From the NCBI GenBank assembly GCA_958420075.1, contig CATZIM010000007.1:1-18109 (forward strand): a stretch of DNA of 18,109 bases, given 5' to 3'. The position numbers and the translations under genes are program-made. The DNA is from an uncultured Clostridia bacterium (GTDB lineage Bacteria > Bacillota > Clostridia > Lachnospirales > Anaerotignaceae). The notes below the pieces were generated by a model. The model made no database searches and had not been told where the DNA came from. It saw only the letters and a program-made list of their open reading frames with translations. Positions within the stretch are counted from its first letter, which is position 1. Each line of letters opens with the position of its first letter. Shown piece by piece: positions 1 to 6,939 of the stretch.

Positions 1-52
1 GGTGCTTTTTGTTGTGTGAAGATGTACCATGCAGAAGCTGGAAAATTGGGGC

Positions 53-74
53 CCCCATGGGCAAGCCCATGGGG
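53..74. repeat. 10-bp perfect inverted repeat with 2-nt spacer
   Basis: Arms 53-62 and 65-74 are exact reverse complements. Each arm also contains the self-palindrome CCCATGGG (54-61 and 66-73), so it reads as a direct repeat too. It lies just before the tRNA-like fragment at 80-99. It could be the end of an upstream transcript, or a binding site at an element end. No T-run follows, so it is not a classical terminator. Confidence 0.6.
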
Positions 75-79
75 TGTCA

Positions 80-99
80 TTCAAATCCTGTCTCCGCAA
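80..99 (+). other. 3' fragment of an initiator tRNA (tRNA-fMet), possible att site
   Basis: Read in order, the 20 bases give a T-loop (TTCAAAT, 80-86), the 3' side of a T-stem (CCTGT, 87-91), an acceptor 3' strand (CTCCGCA, 92-98) and discriminator A (99). An acceptor strand ending in A72 and A73 is characteristic of bacterial initiator tRNA, which has a C1-A72 mismatch. Upstream (75-79, TGTCA) does not pair with the T-stem, and no D-arm or anticodon arm is seen, so this is not a full gene. No CCA is encoded after it. A typical tRNA-like terminator follows at 104-132. The simplest reading is the distal att site or remnant of an element inserted at a tRNA-fMet 3' end. The tRNA identity rests on remembered family sequence, not a search. 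Confidence 0.45.
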
Positions 100-103
100 T
101 TCA

Positions 104-132
104 AAAAGACACCTAACAAGGTGTCTTTTTTT
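104..132 (+). terminator. Rho-independent terminator after the tRNA-like fragment
   Basis: A 10-bp stem (104-113 with 120-129), a 6-nt loop and a run of T to 132. It would end a plus-strand transcript arriving from the left, such as the tRNA from which fragment 80-99 derives. Confidence 0.8.
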
Positions 133-154
133 ATTTCTGAATATTCTCTATCAA

Positions 155-187
155 AAACAAACCCCCTTCGTTTCCACGAAGGGGGTT
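155..187 (-). terminator. Terminator of the patatin/MBL-fold operon
   Basis: An 11-bp stem (160-170 with 177-187) with a 6-nt loop. On the minus strand the stem is followed by a T-rich tract (complement of 151-159). It sits 10 bases past the stop of the gene at 198-917. Confidence 0.85.
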
Positions 188-197
188 CTTACTTTCT

Positions 198-917
198 TTA
201 TTTCAGTTTTTCCAGTTCCGCTTTCAGTTCTGCCAGCAATTCCTCTTTCGTCTGGGGTGCATGGTGCCCTTTCAGACAAAGGCGGAAGTCTGTTTCCTCC
301 AGCATACGGATATGTTTTTCCAGCAGGTCTTTGTCATAGACCCATTCATCTCCGACGGGTACGGAACAATAGGCATCCCCCAGGAATAATACGCCGTCAG
401 CCAGCATCAATGTGCAGTCATCAGCATGAGGGGAAATCCCTTCCCATAATTCCAGGGGACAATTCCCCAATTCCAGTGTCAGTCTGTCCTGGAACATGAT
501 GTCTGCGCCCCGTACCTGAATGCGGCTCAGATCGGGATATTCCAGTCGAATATGGGTATCGCAAAAGGCGGATTCCTCTCCTGTTTCCAGCCGTTTTGCC
601 ATTTCTCTTTCTGACCATCCCCAGCATGCCATCTGCAGCAGCAGGGCGTTGGTTTTTTCTGAAGCGATGGCAGGCAGCCCCAAAGATGCCATACCAAAGG
701 TGTGATCCCAATGAGAATGGGAAATGCAGACCAGTTCCGGTTTGGGCAGTCCAGCTCTGCGGACAGCCTCCAGAAACAGTTCTGCGTGTGCGCCGCTGTT
801 TCCGGCATCCAGCATCACAGAACGTCTGTCCCCCATGATATAGCCCAGTGTGGGCCTGTCTGTGGTGCTGTCATTTTCCGTATACCAGATACGGTTTGTC
901 AGTTGGTGTAATTTCAT
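198..917 (-). CDS. MBL-fold metallo-hydrolase
   Basis: A 239-residue cytoplasmic protein of the metallo-beta-lactamase superfamily, which are metal-dependent hydrolases of esters, thioesters and related bonds. The zinc-binding HxHxDH motif is at residues 67-72, followed by His164, Asp181 (in GDAY) and His219 (GHH), so the full two-metal ligand set appears present. The length suits a single-domain glyoxalase II-like or RNase Z-like hydrolase, with no accessory domain. There is no signal peptide. The start codon overlaps the stop of the upstream patatin gene as ATGA, and its ribosome site (GGGAGGAAAG) lies inside that gene's last codons, so translation is coupled. The substrate cannot be told; beta-lactamase activity is not implied. 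Confidence 0.9.
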   Translation of the reverse strand: MKLHQLTNRIWYTENDSTTDRPTLGYIMGDRRSVMLDAGNSGAHAELFLEAVRRAGLPKPELVCISHSHWDHTFGMASLGLPAIASEKTNALLLQMACWGWSEREMAKRLETGEESAFCDTHIRLEYPDLSRIQVRGADIMFQDRLTLELGNCPLELWEGISPHADDCTLMLADGVLFLGDAYCSVPVGDEWVYDKDLLEKHIRMLEETDFRLCLKGHHAPQTKEELLAELKAELEKLK

Positions 918-1768
918 CTCTTTCCTCCCATAAATGCTTGTAATTGAGCGAATTGCTCCTGTGCGAGTATATAACCATGACGGTAGAACGTCATCAGTTT
1001 CTTATAATCTTTCTCCATGCGGCCCACTTCCGGCATGCAGGGGCGGATTGCCAGCACCTTGCCCGCTTTTTCCATACGGCGGATGTACGCCAGATTTTTG
1101 TTGTAGCGCACGGGACGGCGGCGCAGGTCTTCGCCAACGGCAGGATATTTTTTGTACGCCCTTGCAATGAGTTTTGTGGAACGGGAAGGCTTCATGCGGA
1201 AGTTTCTCCCTCTGGTCTGAATGACCACCACTTTGTCGCATCCCATTTCAAAGGCGCGTTTGACGGGAATGGAGTCAGAAAGTCCTCCATCCACATAAGG
1301 CTTGCCGTCTACCAGAACGGGACGCACTGCCCCCGGCATGGCGCAGGATGCCCGCAGAATGTCCATGAGCCGGTCTTTATCCTGTTTTTCGGACAGAAAT
1401 ACAGGTCTGCCTGTATGACAGTCTGTGCAGCCATATTCCACCTCTGTTTCCGACGCAAAATAAGTATCGTAGTCAAAGGGGAAGTATTCTTCCGGGAATG
1501 TACGGAAAATCAAATCCATATCCATGAGCTGGCGGGTTTTTAAGAATGTCCGCAGCCCCATATATTCATATTTTTTGTCTTTGTGAATCATGGTGTTTCG
1601 GGTACGTCCGATCTGTTTTGATACCAGATCCGCTGCGTTGCATGCGCCGGCGGAAACCCCTACCACGTAAGGAAAGGTGATGCCCTGTTCCATCCAGTAA
1701 TCCAGTACCCCAGCCGTGAATACCCCACGGGAAGAGCCGCCTTCCAAAACCAGTCCAATCTTTTCCAT
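914..1768 (-). CDS. Patatin-like phospholipase family protein
   Basis: A 284-residue serine acyl hydrolase. The patatin features are visible in order: the glycine-rich oxyanion loop GGSSRG (residues 10-15), the nucleophile elbow GVSAG with Ser39 (37-41), and the catalytic Asp160 in a DGG motif (160-162), giving a complete Ser-Asp dyad. The C-terminal third is basic and resembles the extension common in small bacterial YjjU/RssA-type patatins. No signal peptide is visible. A longer reading frame begins 13 codons upstream, but AAGGAGGT lies 8 bases before this ATG, so this start is preferred. It is coupled to the MBL-fold gene by a 4-base overlap. A lipid or ester substrate is expected from the family; the actual one is unknown. 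Confidence 0.9.
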   Translation of the reverse strand: MEKIGLVLEGGSSRGVFTAGVLDYWMEQGITFPYVVGVSAGACNAADLVSKQIGRTRNTMIHKDKKYEYMGLRTFLKTRQLMDMDLIFRTFPEEYFPFDYDTYFASETEVEYGCTDCHTGRPVFLSEKQDKDRLMDILRASCAMPGAVRPVLVDGKPYVDGGLSDSIPVKRAFEMGCDKVVVIQTRGRNFRMKPSRSTKLIARAYKKYPAVGEDLRRRPVRYNKNLAYIRRMEKAGKVLAIRPCMPEVGRMEKDYKKLMTFYRHGYILAQEQFAQLQAFMGGKR

Positions 1769-1794
1769 AATTGGAAACCTCCTTTTCACCAAAC

Positions 1795-1824
1795 AATATA
1801 ACCACAAAAACCGCCGCCAGGCAA
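1795..1824 (-). promoter_or_regulatory. Possible sigma-A promoter for the patatin gene, inside the RND terminator
   Basis: On the minus strand, TTGCCT (1819-1824) and TATATT (1795-1800) are separated by 18 bases and lie 27 bases before the patatin start. The -35 falls inside the RND terminator hairpin. The -35 is only partly consensus, so read-through from the RND operon is an alternative. Confidence 0.3.
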
Positions 1825-1840
1825 GACCTGAGCGGCGGTT
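1804..1840 (-). terminator. Terminator of the RND efflux operon
   Basis: The outer stem is 9 bp (1809-1817 with 1832-1840) and the inner stem 4 bp (1818-1821 with 1827-1830), with one bulged A and a 5-nt loop. On the minus strand it is followed by a TTTTT-rich tail. It begins 28 bases after the pump gene's stop. Confidence 0.8.
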
Positions 1841-1868
1841 GTCACAAATTCTTAATATTACTTTAATA

Positions 1869-4800
1869 TTACCCTTGTATACTTTCTGTAGTTTTCGCTT
1901 CTTTTGCTGCCCGTTTCGCTGCTTTTTTCTCCAGACGGCGTTCTCTGCGGCTGTTCATCCATGCGTAGAGTACAGGGATGAATACCAGTGTTACCAGAGA
2001 GGACAGTGTCAGACCGAAAATAACGCTGATGGCCATGGTGCGCATCATTTCGCTGCCTTCCTGCTGGGAGAATACCAGAGGCAGCATACCAAGGATGGTG
2101 GTCAGTGTGGTCATGAGGATAGGGCGCAGACGACGGGGACCTGCTGTAGTGAGGGCGTCATAGCACCGCATGCCTCTGTCCATAAGCTGATTGGTATAGT
2201 CAATGAGGACGATACCATTGTTTACAACCATACCTGCCAGCATGATAAAGCCCATCATGGATGTCATGGTGATGGTGTTGCCGGTGATGAACAGACCCAG
2301 GATCGCACCGGTAAATGCCAAAGGCATGGAAACCATGATGATCATAGGATATCGGATGCTTTCAAACTGGGATGCCATGATCATGTAAACCAGCAGTACC
2401 GCAACCACAAGGGCTGTCAGCAGAGAGCTGAAGGCATCGTTCATCATTTCCAGTGTGCCGGAATAGCCGTAAGTGCAGCCGTCCGGGAAGGTATAACCTG
2501 CCAAAATCTGATCTACCAGCTTCTGGGCTTCGCCGCCGCTCATGCCGTCAGCAGAAGCACTGATGGTGATATAGTTTTTCTGATTTTCACGGTTGATGGC
2601 AGTTGCGCTTTCGCCCATTTCCACCGTTGCGATGCTGGAAAGAGGGATTTCGCCGCCATATGCGGATGTGACAGTCAGATTATTCAGATCTGTCAGGAAA
2701 TTCAGTTTATCTGTGTCATAACGGATGACAACGTCGATCTCTGTGCCGTCTACTTTGTACTGGGTAGCGGTGGAGCCGGAAATAGCTGTGTTCAGAGAAG
2801 ACGCGATGGAAGCGGTGGTAATGCCGTAAAGGGAAGCCTTGCTGCGGTCGATGACCACTTTGGCTTCAGGCACAGTATCACCGGTGGAGCCTTCCACATC
2901 GGTGAAACCAGGTGTGCTGCTCAAAAGCTGTACCAGATCGTCTTCCACTGCCATCAATGTCTGGGAATCATAGCCGTAAACATTGAAGGAAATATCTGCA
3001 CCGCCAAAGCTGCCCATGGCAGAGCTGGAAGCGGTGGCAGTGATTTCCGCGCCGGGAATATCTGACAACATATTCTGTACGTCTTTGCAGACTTCAGCGG
3101 TGGAGCGGGTACGTTCCGCTTTGTCTACCAGGTTCATGGTAACGGAAGCGGAAGATGTGCCGGAGGAGAGCATGCCGCCCCCTACGGAAGCATATACCAG
3201 CTCTGCTTCAGGGACTTCCTGCAGGCGGTAGAGCACTTCCCATACCACTTCTTCTGTATTGTCAAGGTCTGTGCCATTGGGCAGTTCTACGGTGATGTTT
3301 GCTACACCTTCGTCGGTTTCATCCATGAAGTCCATGCCTGTAATGGGAATGGTGAACAGGCTGGCAATGAATGTGATGAGCACCACAGCAATGGTGCGGA
3401 CGGGGTGGTGCAGAGCTGCCTTGATGAGTTTTTCATAACCGTTGGTGAGCCGGTCAAAGAAAGCATCCCATGCATAGGACAGACGGAATTTGGATTTCTT
3501 TTCTTTCTTGTGATGCTCCTTGCGCAGGAACAGGGCGCATGCCATAGGCACAAAGGTGATGGAAACCACCAGAGAGGAGATCAGGGAGTAACAAATGGTG
3601 AAGGACAAGCTCTTCATGAGCTGGCCTACGGAGCCGGAAACGAAGGCGATGGGCAAGAATACCGCAACGGTTGTCAGGGTAGATGCCGTTACCGCCATGG
3701 TAACTTCTTTCGCGCCGGTTTCCGCCGCTTCTTTGGGGTCATATCCCCGTTCGTAATATTGATAGATGCTGTCCAGTACAACGACGGAGTTATCTACCAG
3801 CATCCCGATACCGATGGCCAGACCACCCATGGAAATAACGTTCAAACTCATGCCCGACAGGTACATGAGGGCGAAGGATGCCATGATGGATGTAGGAATG
3901 GACATGGCAATGATACCGGATGTGACAGGGCTCTTCAGGAATACCAGCAGTACGAAGAAGGCGATGATGGCACTGAGGAGGGCTGTCTGTGTTACGTTGG
4001 AAATGGAAAGCTGGATATATTCTGCTGTATCAGTCAGCATAACCAGTTTCATTTCAGGATAATCGGCGTTGATCTTCGCCATTTCCGCGTTCAGCTTGTC
4101 GCTGACTTCTACCAGATTGGCGGTAGATTGCTTGTTGACAGAGATCATGATGCCGTAGTTGCCGTCGATGATACTGAAGGAATCACGGTCTACCTCTTTT
4201 TCTTCCACGCTGGCAACGTCGCTGAGGTGAATGAGTGCGCCGCCAGGTGTGGTCACAGGCAGATTTTTGATGTCCTCGATGTCCTCAAATTCCCCCATGG
4301 TACGCACCTGTACGTTGGTGGAGCCCTGAGAAAGGGAACCGGAGGGCAGGTTCATGTTTTCTGCGGAAAGGACCTGAGAAAGCTGGGATGTGGTCAGGCC
4401 GTAGCCAGCCAGTTTATCCGGGTCAACGGTGATGCGGACTTCACGTTCCACACCGCCGGTCAGGTCAACGGATGCAACGCCTTCGATACGTTCCAGGCGG
4501 TTCACCACGTTGTCCTCCAGCATTTCGTTCAGTGCTGTCAGATCCATATTTTCTGCCGTTGCGCCCATGTAAATGGGAACGGCGTTCATATCCATTTTGA
4601 TGATGTTGGGTTCATTGGCATCGTCAGGCAGTGTGGACTTTGTGCGGTCGATGATGTCACGCAAGTCCATGGAAGCGATGTCGATATCCGTGCCGTCTAC
4701 AAACTGTACCATAACCATGGACATGTTCGCCGACGAAACGGAGGTGATGTTTTCTACATTGGAAACGGTGCTGAGGGATTCCTCCAAAGGCTTCGTTACC

Positions 4801-4982
4801 AGATTTTCGATTTCTTCCGGCCCTGCGCCCACATAGGTGGTGCTGACAACCACGATGGGAATATCCATTTCAGGCATCAGGTTCATATCCAGATTCATGT
4901 AGGATACGATACCGGCCAGAAAAACCATCATGGTGATCATCATTGTGGTGACGCGCCGGCGGATAGCAAGTCTGGAAAGCAT
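1869..4982 (-). CDS. RND-family efflux transporter permease (AcrB/HAE1-like)
   Basis: A 1037-residue inner-membrane proton-driven pump with the full-length duplicated RND layout: TM1 near 12-29, a large extracytoplasmic loop to about 330, a TM2-6 cluster about 333-480, a second TM near 528-546, a second large loop, and a final TM cluster about 860-1010. The TM4 signature GIGMLVDN places Asp397 where AcrB has its first proton-relay Asp; the second is Asn398 here. The TM10 segment has GMVVNN where AcrB has its key lysine. The C-terminus is a lysine/alanine-rich cytoplasmic tail. It starts 3 bases after the stop of the membrane-fusion gene, with a GAGGGGG ribosome site. The substrate is unknown; drugs, bile acids, lipids or peptides are typical for the family. 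No outer-membrane channel gene is in the window. Confidence 0.95.
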   Translation of the reverse strand: MLSRLAIRRRVTTMMITMMVFLAGIVSYMNLDMNLMPEMDIPIVVVSTTYVGAGPEEIENLVTKPLEESLSTVSNVENITSVSSANMSMVMVQFVDGTDIDIASMDLRDIIDRTKSTLPDDANEPNIIKMDMNAVPIYMGATAENMDLTALNEMLEDNVVNRLERIEGVASVDLTGGVEREVRITVDPDKLAGYGLTTSQLSQVLSAENMNLPSGSLSQGSTNVQVRTMGEFEDIEDIKNLPVTTPGGALIHLSDVASVEEKEVDRDSFSIIDGNYGIMISVNKQSTANLVEVSDKLNAEMAKINADYPEMKLVMLTDTAEYIQLSISNVTQTALLSAIIAFFVLLVFLKSPVTSGIIAMSIPTSIMASFALMYLSGMSLNVISMGGLAIGIGMLVDNSVVVLDSIYQYYERGYDPKEAAETGAKEVTMAVTASTLTTVAVFLPIAFVSGSVGQLMKSLSFTICYSLISSLVVSITFVPMACALFLRKEHHKKEKKSKFRLSYAWDAFFDRLTNGYEKLIKAALHHPVRTIAVVLITFIASLFTIPITGMDFMDETDEGVANITVELPNGTDLDNTEEVVWEVLYRLQEVPEAELVYASVGGGMLSSGTSSASVTMNLVDKAERTRSTAEVCKDVQNMLSDIPGAEITATASSSAMGSFGGADISFNVYGYDSQTLMAVEDDLVQLLSSTPGFTDVEGSTGDTVPEAKVVIDRSKASLYGITTASIASSLNTAISGSTATQYKVDGTEIDVVIRYDTDKLNFLTDLNNLTVTSAYGGEIPLSSIATVEMGESATAINRENQKNYITISASADGMSGGEAQKLVDQILAGYTFPDGCTYGYSGTLEMMNDAFSSLLTALVVAVLLVYMIMASQFESIRYPMIIMVSMPLAFTGAILGLFITGNTITMTSMMGFIMLAGMVVNNGIVLIDYTNQLMDRGMRCYDALTTAGPRRLRPILMTTLTTILGMLPLVFSQQEGSEMMRTMAISVIFGLTLSSLVTLVFIPVLYAWMNSRRERRLEKKAAKRAAKEAKTTESIQG

Positions 4983-4985
4983 GGT

Positions 4986-6110
4986 TTATTCCCCCTCACT
5001 CTGCACCTGTGCCCCTTCCACGGGCACCCGCAGGACGTCTTCCTCAGGGTTGGAAACATTGACTTCTTCCCCGTCGGTGATGTAAGTCTGGCCTTTGACA
5101 ACTACCTGCATATCGGGTGTCAGGCCGCTGATGATTTCGATATTTTCACCGCTTTCGATGCCTGTTTCCACAGGAACTTTCTTGGCGATGTTGTTTTCCA
5201 CTACATAAACATAAACTTCACCGTCTTTTGTGATGACTGCATCTCTGGGCAGGATCATGGTGTTGCTGGAAGAATCGGTGATGAAGCTTACTTCAGCCAG
5301 CATGCCGGGCTTCAAAAGACCGCGGCTGTTGTCCAGCGTGATTTTCACGGTATATGTACCTGCCTGGCTGGCGGAAGGGCTGATGGTGGATACTTTGCCC
5401 TGCAAAGGATCGGGAGAAACAGCTGTCAGCAGTACATTGACGGTGTCCCCGATGGCAATTTCATTGACCATCTGTTCAGAAACGCCTACTTCCACTTTCA
5501 CGGAAGAAACATCCAGAATGGTGTATGCAGGCTGGCTCTGGCTGGCAAAGCTGCCGATTTCCACGTTGCGGGCGGAGATCACGCCGCTGATGGGCGCGGT
5601 AACGGAGCAGTCCGCAATGTTTTTTTCCAGATTTTCCTTCTGAATCTGGATGGAAGTCAGATTGGCCTGAGCTGTATCATAAGCCAGTTTCAGTTTGTCA
5701 TAATCGCTTTTGGAAATGATGCCTTCGTCATAAAGGATCTGATTGCTTTCCAATGTGGTCTTTGCGTTGTCCACCTGCAGTTTGGTAGCGTCATAATTGG
5801 CTTCCACACTGCGCAGATTGTTCTGTAAGTCTGTGCTGTCCACGGTGAAAAGCACAGCGCCAGCTCCTACGGAATTGCCTACTTCGTAGCCAAAACCGGT
5901 GACTTTGCCGGCGATGGTGGGTACCACGGATACTTCTCTGGATGCGGCAACTTTCCCGGAAAAGGAAAAGTCACTGGAGATATCCCCGGTGGTTACTGCC
6001 GCCGTCTGCACGGTGCGGGCAGTTGTTTCTTCGGTTACTTCTTCCTTCGGCGTGCAGCCCGTCATGGCAATGACGCAGGCCAGCGCCAAAAGACTCGCTG
6101 TTTTCTTCAT
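4986..6110 (-). CDS. RND periplasmic adaptor (membrane fusion protein), lipoprotein
   Basis: A 374-residue HlyD/AcrA-family adaptor that pairs with the RND pump encoded next to it. The N-terminus has a lipoprotein signal peptide with lipobox MTGC, predicting a lipidated Cys19. The usual order follows: a short barrel/lipoyl half, an alpha-helical hairpin (about 80-170, rich in Asn, Gln, Lys and Leu), the second lipoyl half (motif TAPISGVIS), a beta-barrel domain, and a membrane-proximal domain ending in an acidic tail. Its ATG overlaps the MarR stop as ATGA, so expression is coupled to the regulator. Lipid anchoring suits an organism where the adaptor must stay on the outer face of the cytoplasmic membrane. 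Confidence 0.93.
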   Translation of the reverse strand: MKKTASLLALACVIAMTGCTPKEEVTEETTARTVQTAAVTTGDISSDFSFSGKVAASREVSVVPTIAGKVTGFGYEVGNSVGAGAVLFTVDSTDLQNNLRSVEANYDATKLQVDNAKTTLESNQILYDEGIISKSDYDKLKLAYDTAQANLTSIQIQKENLEKNIADCSVTAPISGVISARNVEIGSFASQSQPAYTILDVSSVKVEVGVSEQMVNEIAIGDTVNVLLTAVSPDPLQGKVSTISPSASQAGTYTVKITLDNSRGLLKPGMLAEVSFITDSSSNTMILPRDAVITKDGEVYVYVVENNIAKKVPVETGIESGENIEIISGLTPDMQVVVKGQTYITDGEEVNVSNPEEDVLRVPVEGAQVQSEGE

Positions 6111-6586
6111 TCCCCAAGTCCTCCTGCTTTTAAGATTCGGTTTAATTCCTGCAAATGTGCATAAAAATTTTCCTGTTTTTCTTCATCCAAAGAAGAAAAA
6201 CAGCCGGCAACGGTTTCCAGCACCCTCTCTTCTGCTTCTGCCACAGCTGTCATGCCCTTTTGAGTCAGATAGAAATACATCTTTCTGCCGTCATCTGTGT
6301 CAGGTGCCTGCTCCTTGCGCAGATATCCGTTTTTCTCCAGTTTGGAGATCATGATGGACATACTGCTTTTGCTGATGTTGAACCAATTGGAGATTTCCGA
6401 TACGGTGTGCATACCCCCGTTTTTGATAAATGTCAGTACGCGAAACTGCCGTACCGTCAGTTCTCCTTCTTTTGTTTTCCCGTTGATGTTGAAAGATTTT
6501 TCAATATGCTCCCGGTTCCACAAAAAAATGTTCGTATTCAGCGCAATGAGTTCTTTGGCGATTTCCCTTTTGTGTGTGGTAGACAT
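6107..6586 (-). CDS. MarR-family transcriptional regulator of the RND operon
   Basis: A 159-residue winged-helix protein. The DNA-recognition region is SEISNWFNISKSSMSIMISKLEKNG, about residues 68-92, followed by a wing (DTDDGRKMYFYLTQKG). The flanking N- and C-terminal helices are the usual dimerisation part. An in-frame TTG start 10 codons upstream is possible, but this ATG has GAAAGGGGTC at good spacing. MarR proteins normally repress their own operon and release DNA on binding a small ligand. Being first gene in an operon with an adaptor and pump fits a sensor for the pump's substrates. A palindrome overlapping the promoter -10 (6627-6647) is the probable operator. Confidence 0.92.
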   Translation of the reverse strand: MSTTHKREIAKELIALNTNIFLWNREHIEKSFNINGKTKEGELTVRQFRVLTFIKNGGMHTVSEISNWFNISKSSMSIMISKLEKNGYLRKEQAPDTDDGRKMYFYLTQKGMTAVAEAEERVLETVAGCFSSLDEEKQENFYAHLQELNRILKAGGLGE

Positions 6587-6626
6587 TGCCTGACCCCTTT
6601 CTGTTTTCCTGTTCAAAAAACCTGAA

Positions 6627-6647
6627 ATAATTTTAGTATAAAACTAT
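6627..6647. promoter_or_regulatory. Probable MarR operator
   Basis: A dyad with 9-bp arms (6627-6635 and 6639-6647) matching at 8 of 9 positions around a 3-bp centre. It covers the -10 and half the spacer of the operon promoter, so a bound dimer would block RNA polymerase. Size and position are typical of MarR autoregulation; the protein-DNA match is inferred. Confidence 0.65.
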
Positions 6648-6658
6648 TTTGCTGTCAA
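6630..6658 (-). promoter_or_regulatory. Sigma-A promoter of the marR-adaptor-RND operon
   Basis: On the minus strand, a perfect TTGACA (6653-6658) and TAAAAT (6630-6635) are separated by 17 bases. Transcription should begin near 6622-6624, about 37 bases before the MarR ATG. Confidence 0.85.
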
Positions 6659-6750
6659 TGTTTTCGGCGCAGAATGGGATTTTTTTACAAATAGAAAAGG
6701 GATTTTATCTCTCTATTTTATGCGTCGTTTCAGAAAAAGGCAGAAAAAAG

Positions 6751-6807
6751 CAACTTCCCCTTAAGAAAACATTGATTTTCGCTTCCTTGATTTCTTAAGG
6801 GGAATTG
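6751..6807. repeat. Long inverted repeat in the 6661-6939 intergenic region
   Basis: A perfect 14-bp inverted repeat (6755-6768 with 6791-6804) around a 22-nt loop, extended by CAA/TTG (6751-6753 with 6805-6807) past one bulged C. No T-run follows on either strand, so it is not an ordinary terminator. The rest of 6661-6750 is AT-rich with no convincing reading frame. The function is unknown: part of a small RNA, a 3' UTR structure or a protein site. Confidence 0.6.
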
Positions 6808-6810
6808 CGA

Positions 6811-6855
6811 CGGCTTTCTTCAGAAGAAAACAGATTCAATATCATAAGAAAGCCG
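6811..6855 (+). repeat. Inverted repeat sharing an arm with the next terminator
   Basis: A 10-bp perfect inverted repeat (6811-6820 with 6846-6855). Its right arm overlaps the left arm of the terminator at 6849-6891, so the two hairpins cannot form together. That is an antiterminator/terminator arrangement in plus-strand RNA. Confidence 0.5.
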
Positions 6856-6891
6856 AAATCCTTTGTCATGATAAGGATTTCGGCTTTTTTT
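6849..6891. terminator. Strong terminator hairpin (plus strand; also usable by the minus-strand gene)
   Basis: A 15-bp perfect stem (6849-6863 with 6873-6887), a 9-nt loop and a T7 run on the plus strand (6885-6891). On the minus strand the tail is a weaker TTTCTT, enough to help end the gene at 6940-7971. A weaker 7-bp hairpin (6903-6909 with 6918-6924) lies between it and that gene's stop. Confidence 0.75.
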
Positions 6892-6939
6892 GTTTTCTTA
6901 TGAAGATGCCCCTAACTGCATCTTTCTTTTGCAAGTCTG

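Noticed and set aside
1..99. A complete class II tRNA (Ser or Leu) with a long variable arm at 53-74
   Set aside because: No D-arm or anticodon stem pairs correctly, and the T-stem 5' side is missing. A CTGGAAA at 39-45 looks like a Ser anticodon loop but its flanks do not pair. Only the 3' end fits a tRNA.
1716..3065. Plus-strand open frame of 449 codons
   Set aside because: Antisense to the RND and patatin genes and crosses the RND terminator; its composition is that of a shadow frame.
3405..5828. Long plus-strand open frame of 807 codons
   Set aside because: It lies wholly antisense to the RND pump and adaptor genes, is rich in His, Gly and Cys as expected for a reverse reading of their codons, and has no ribosome site or family resemblance.
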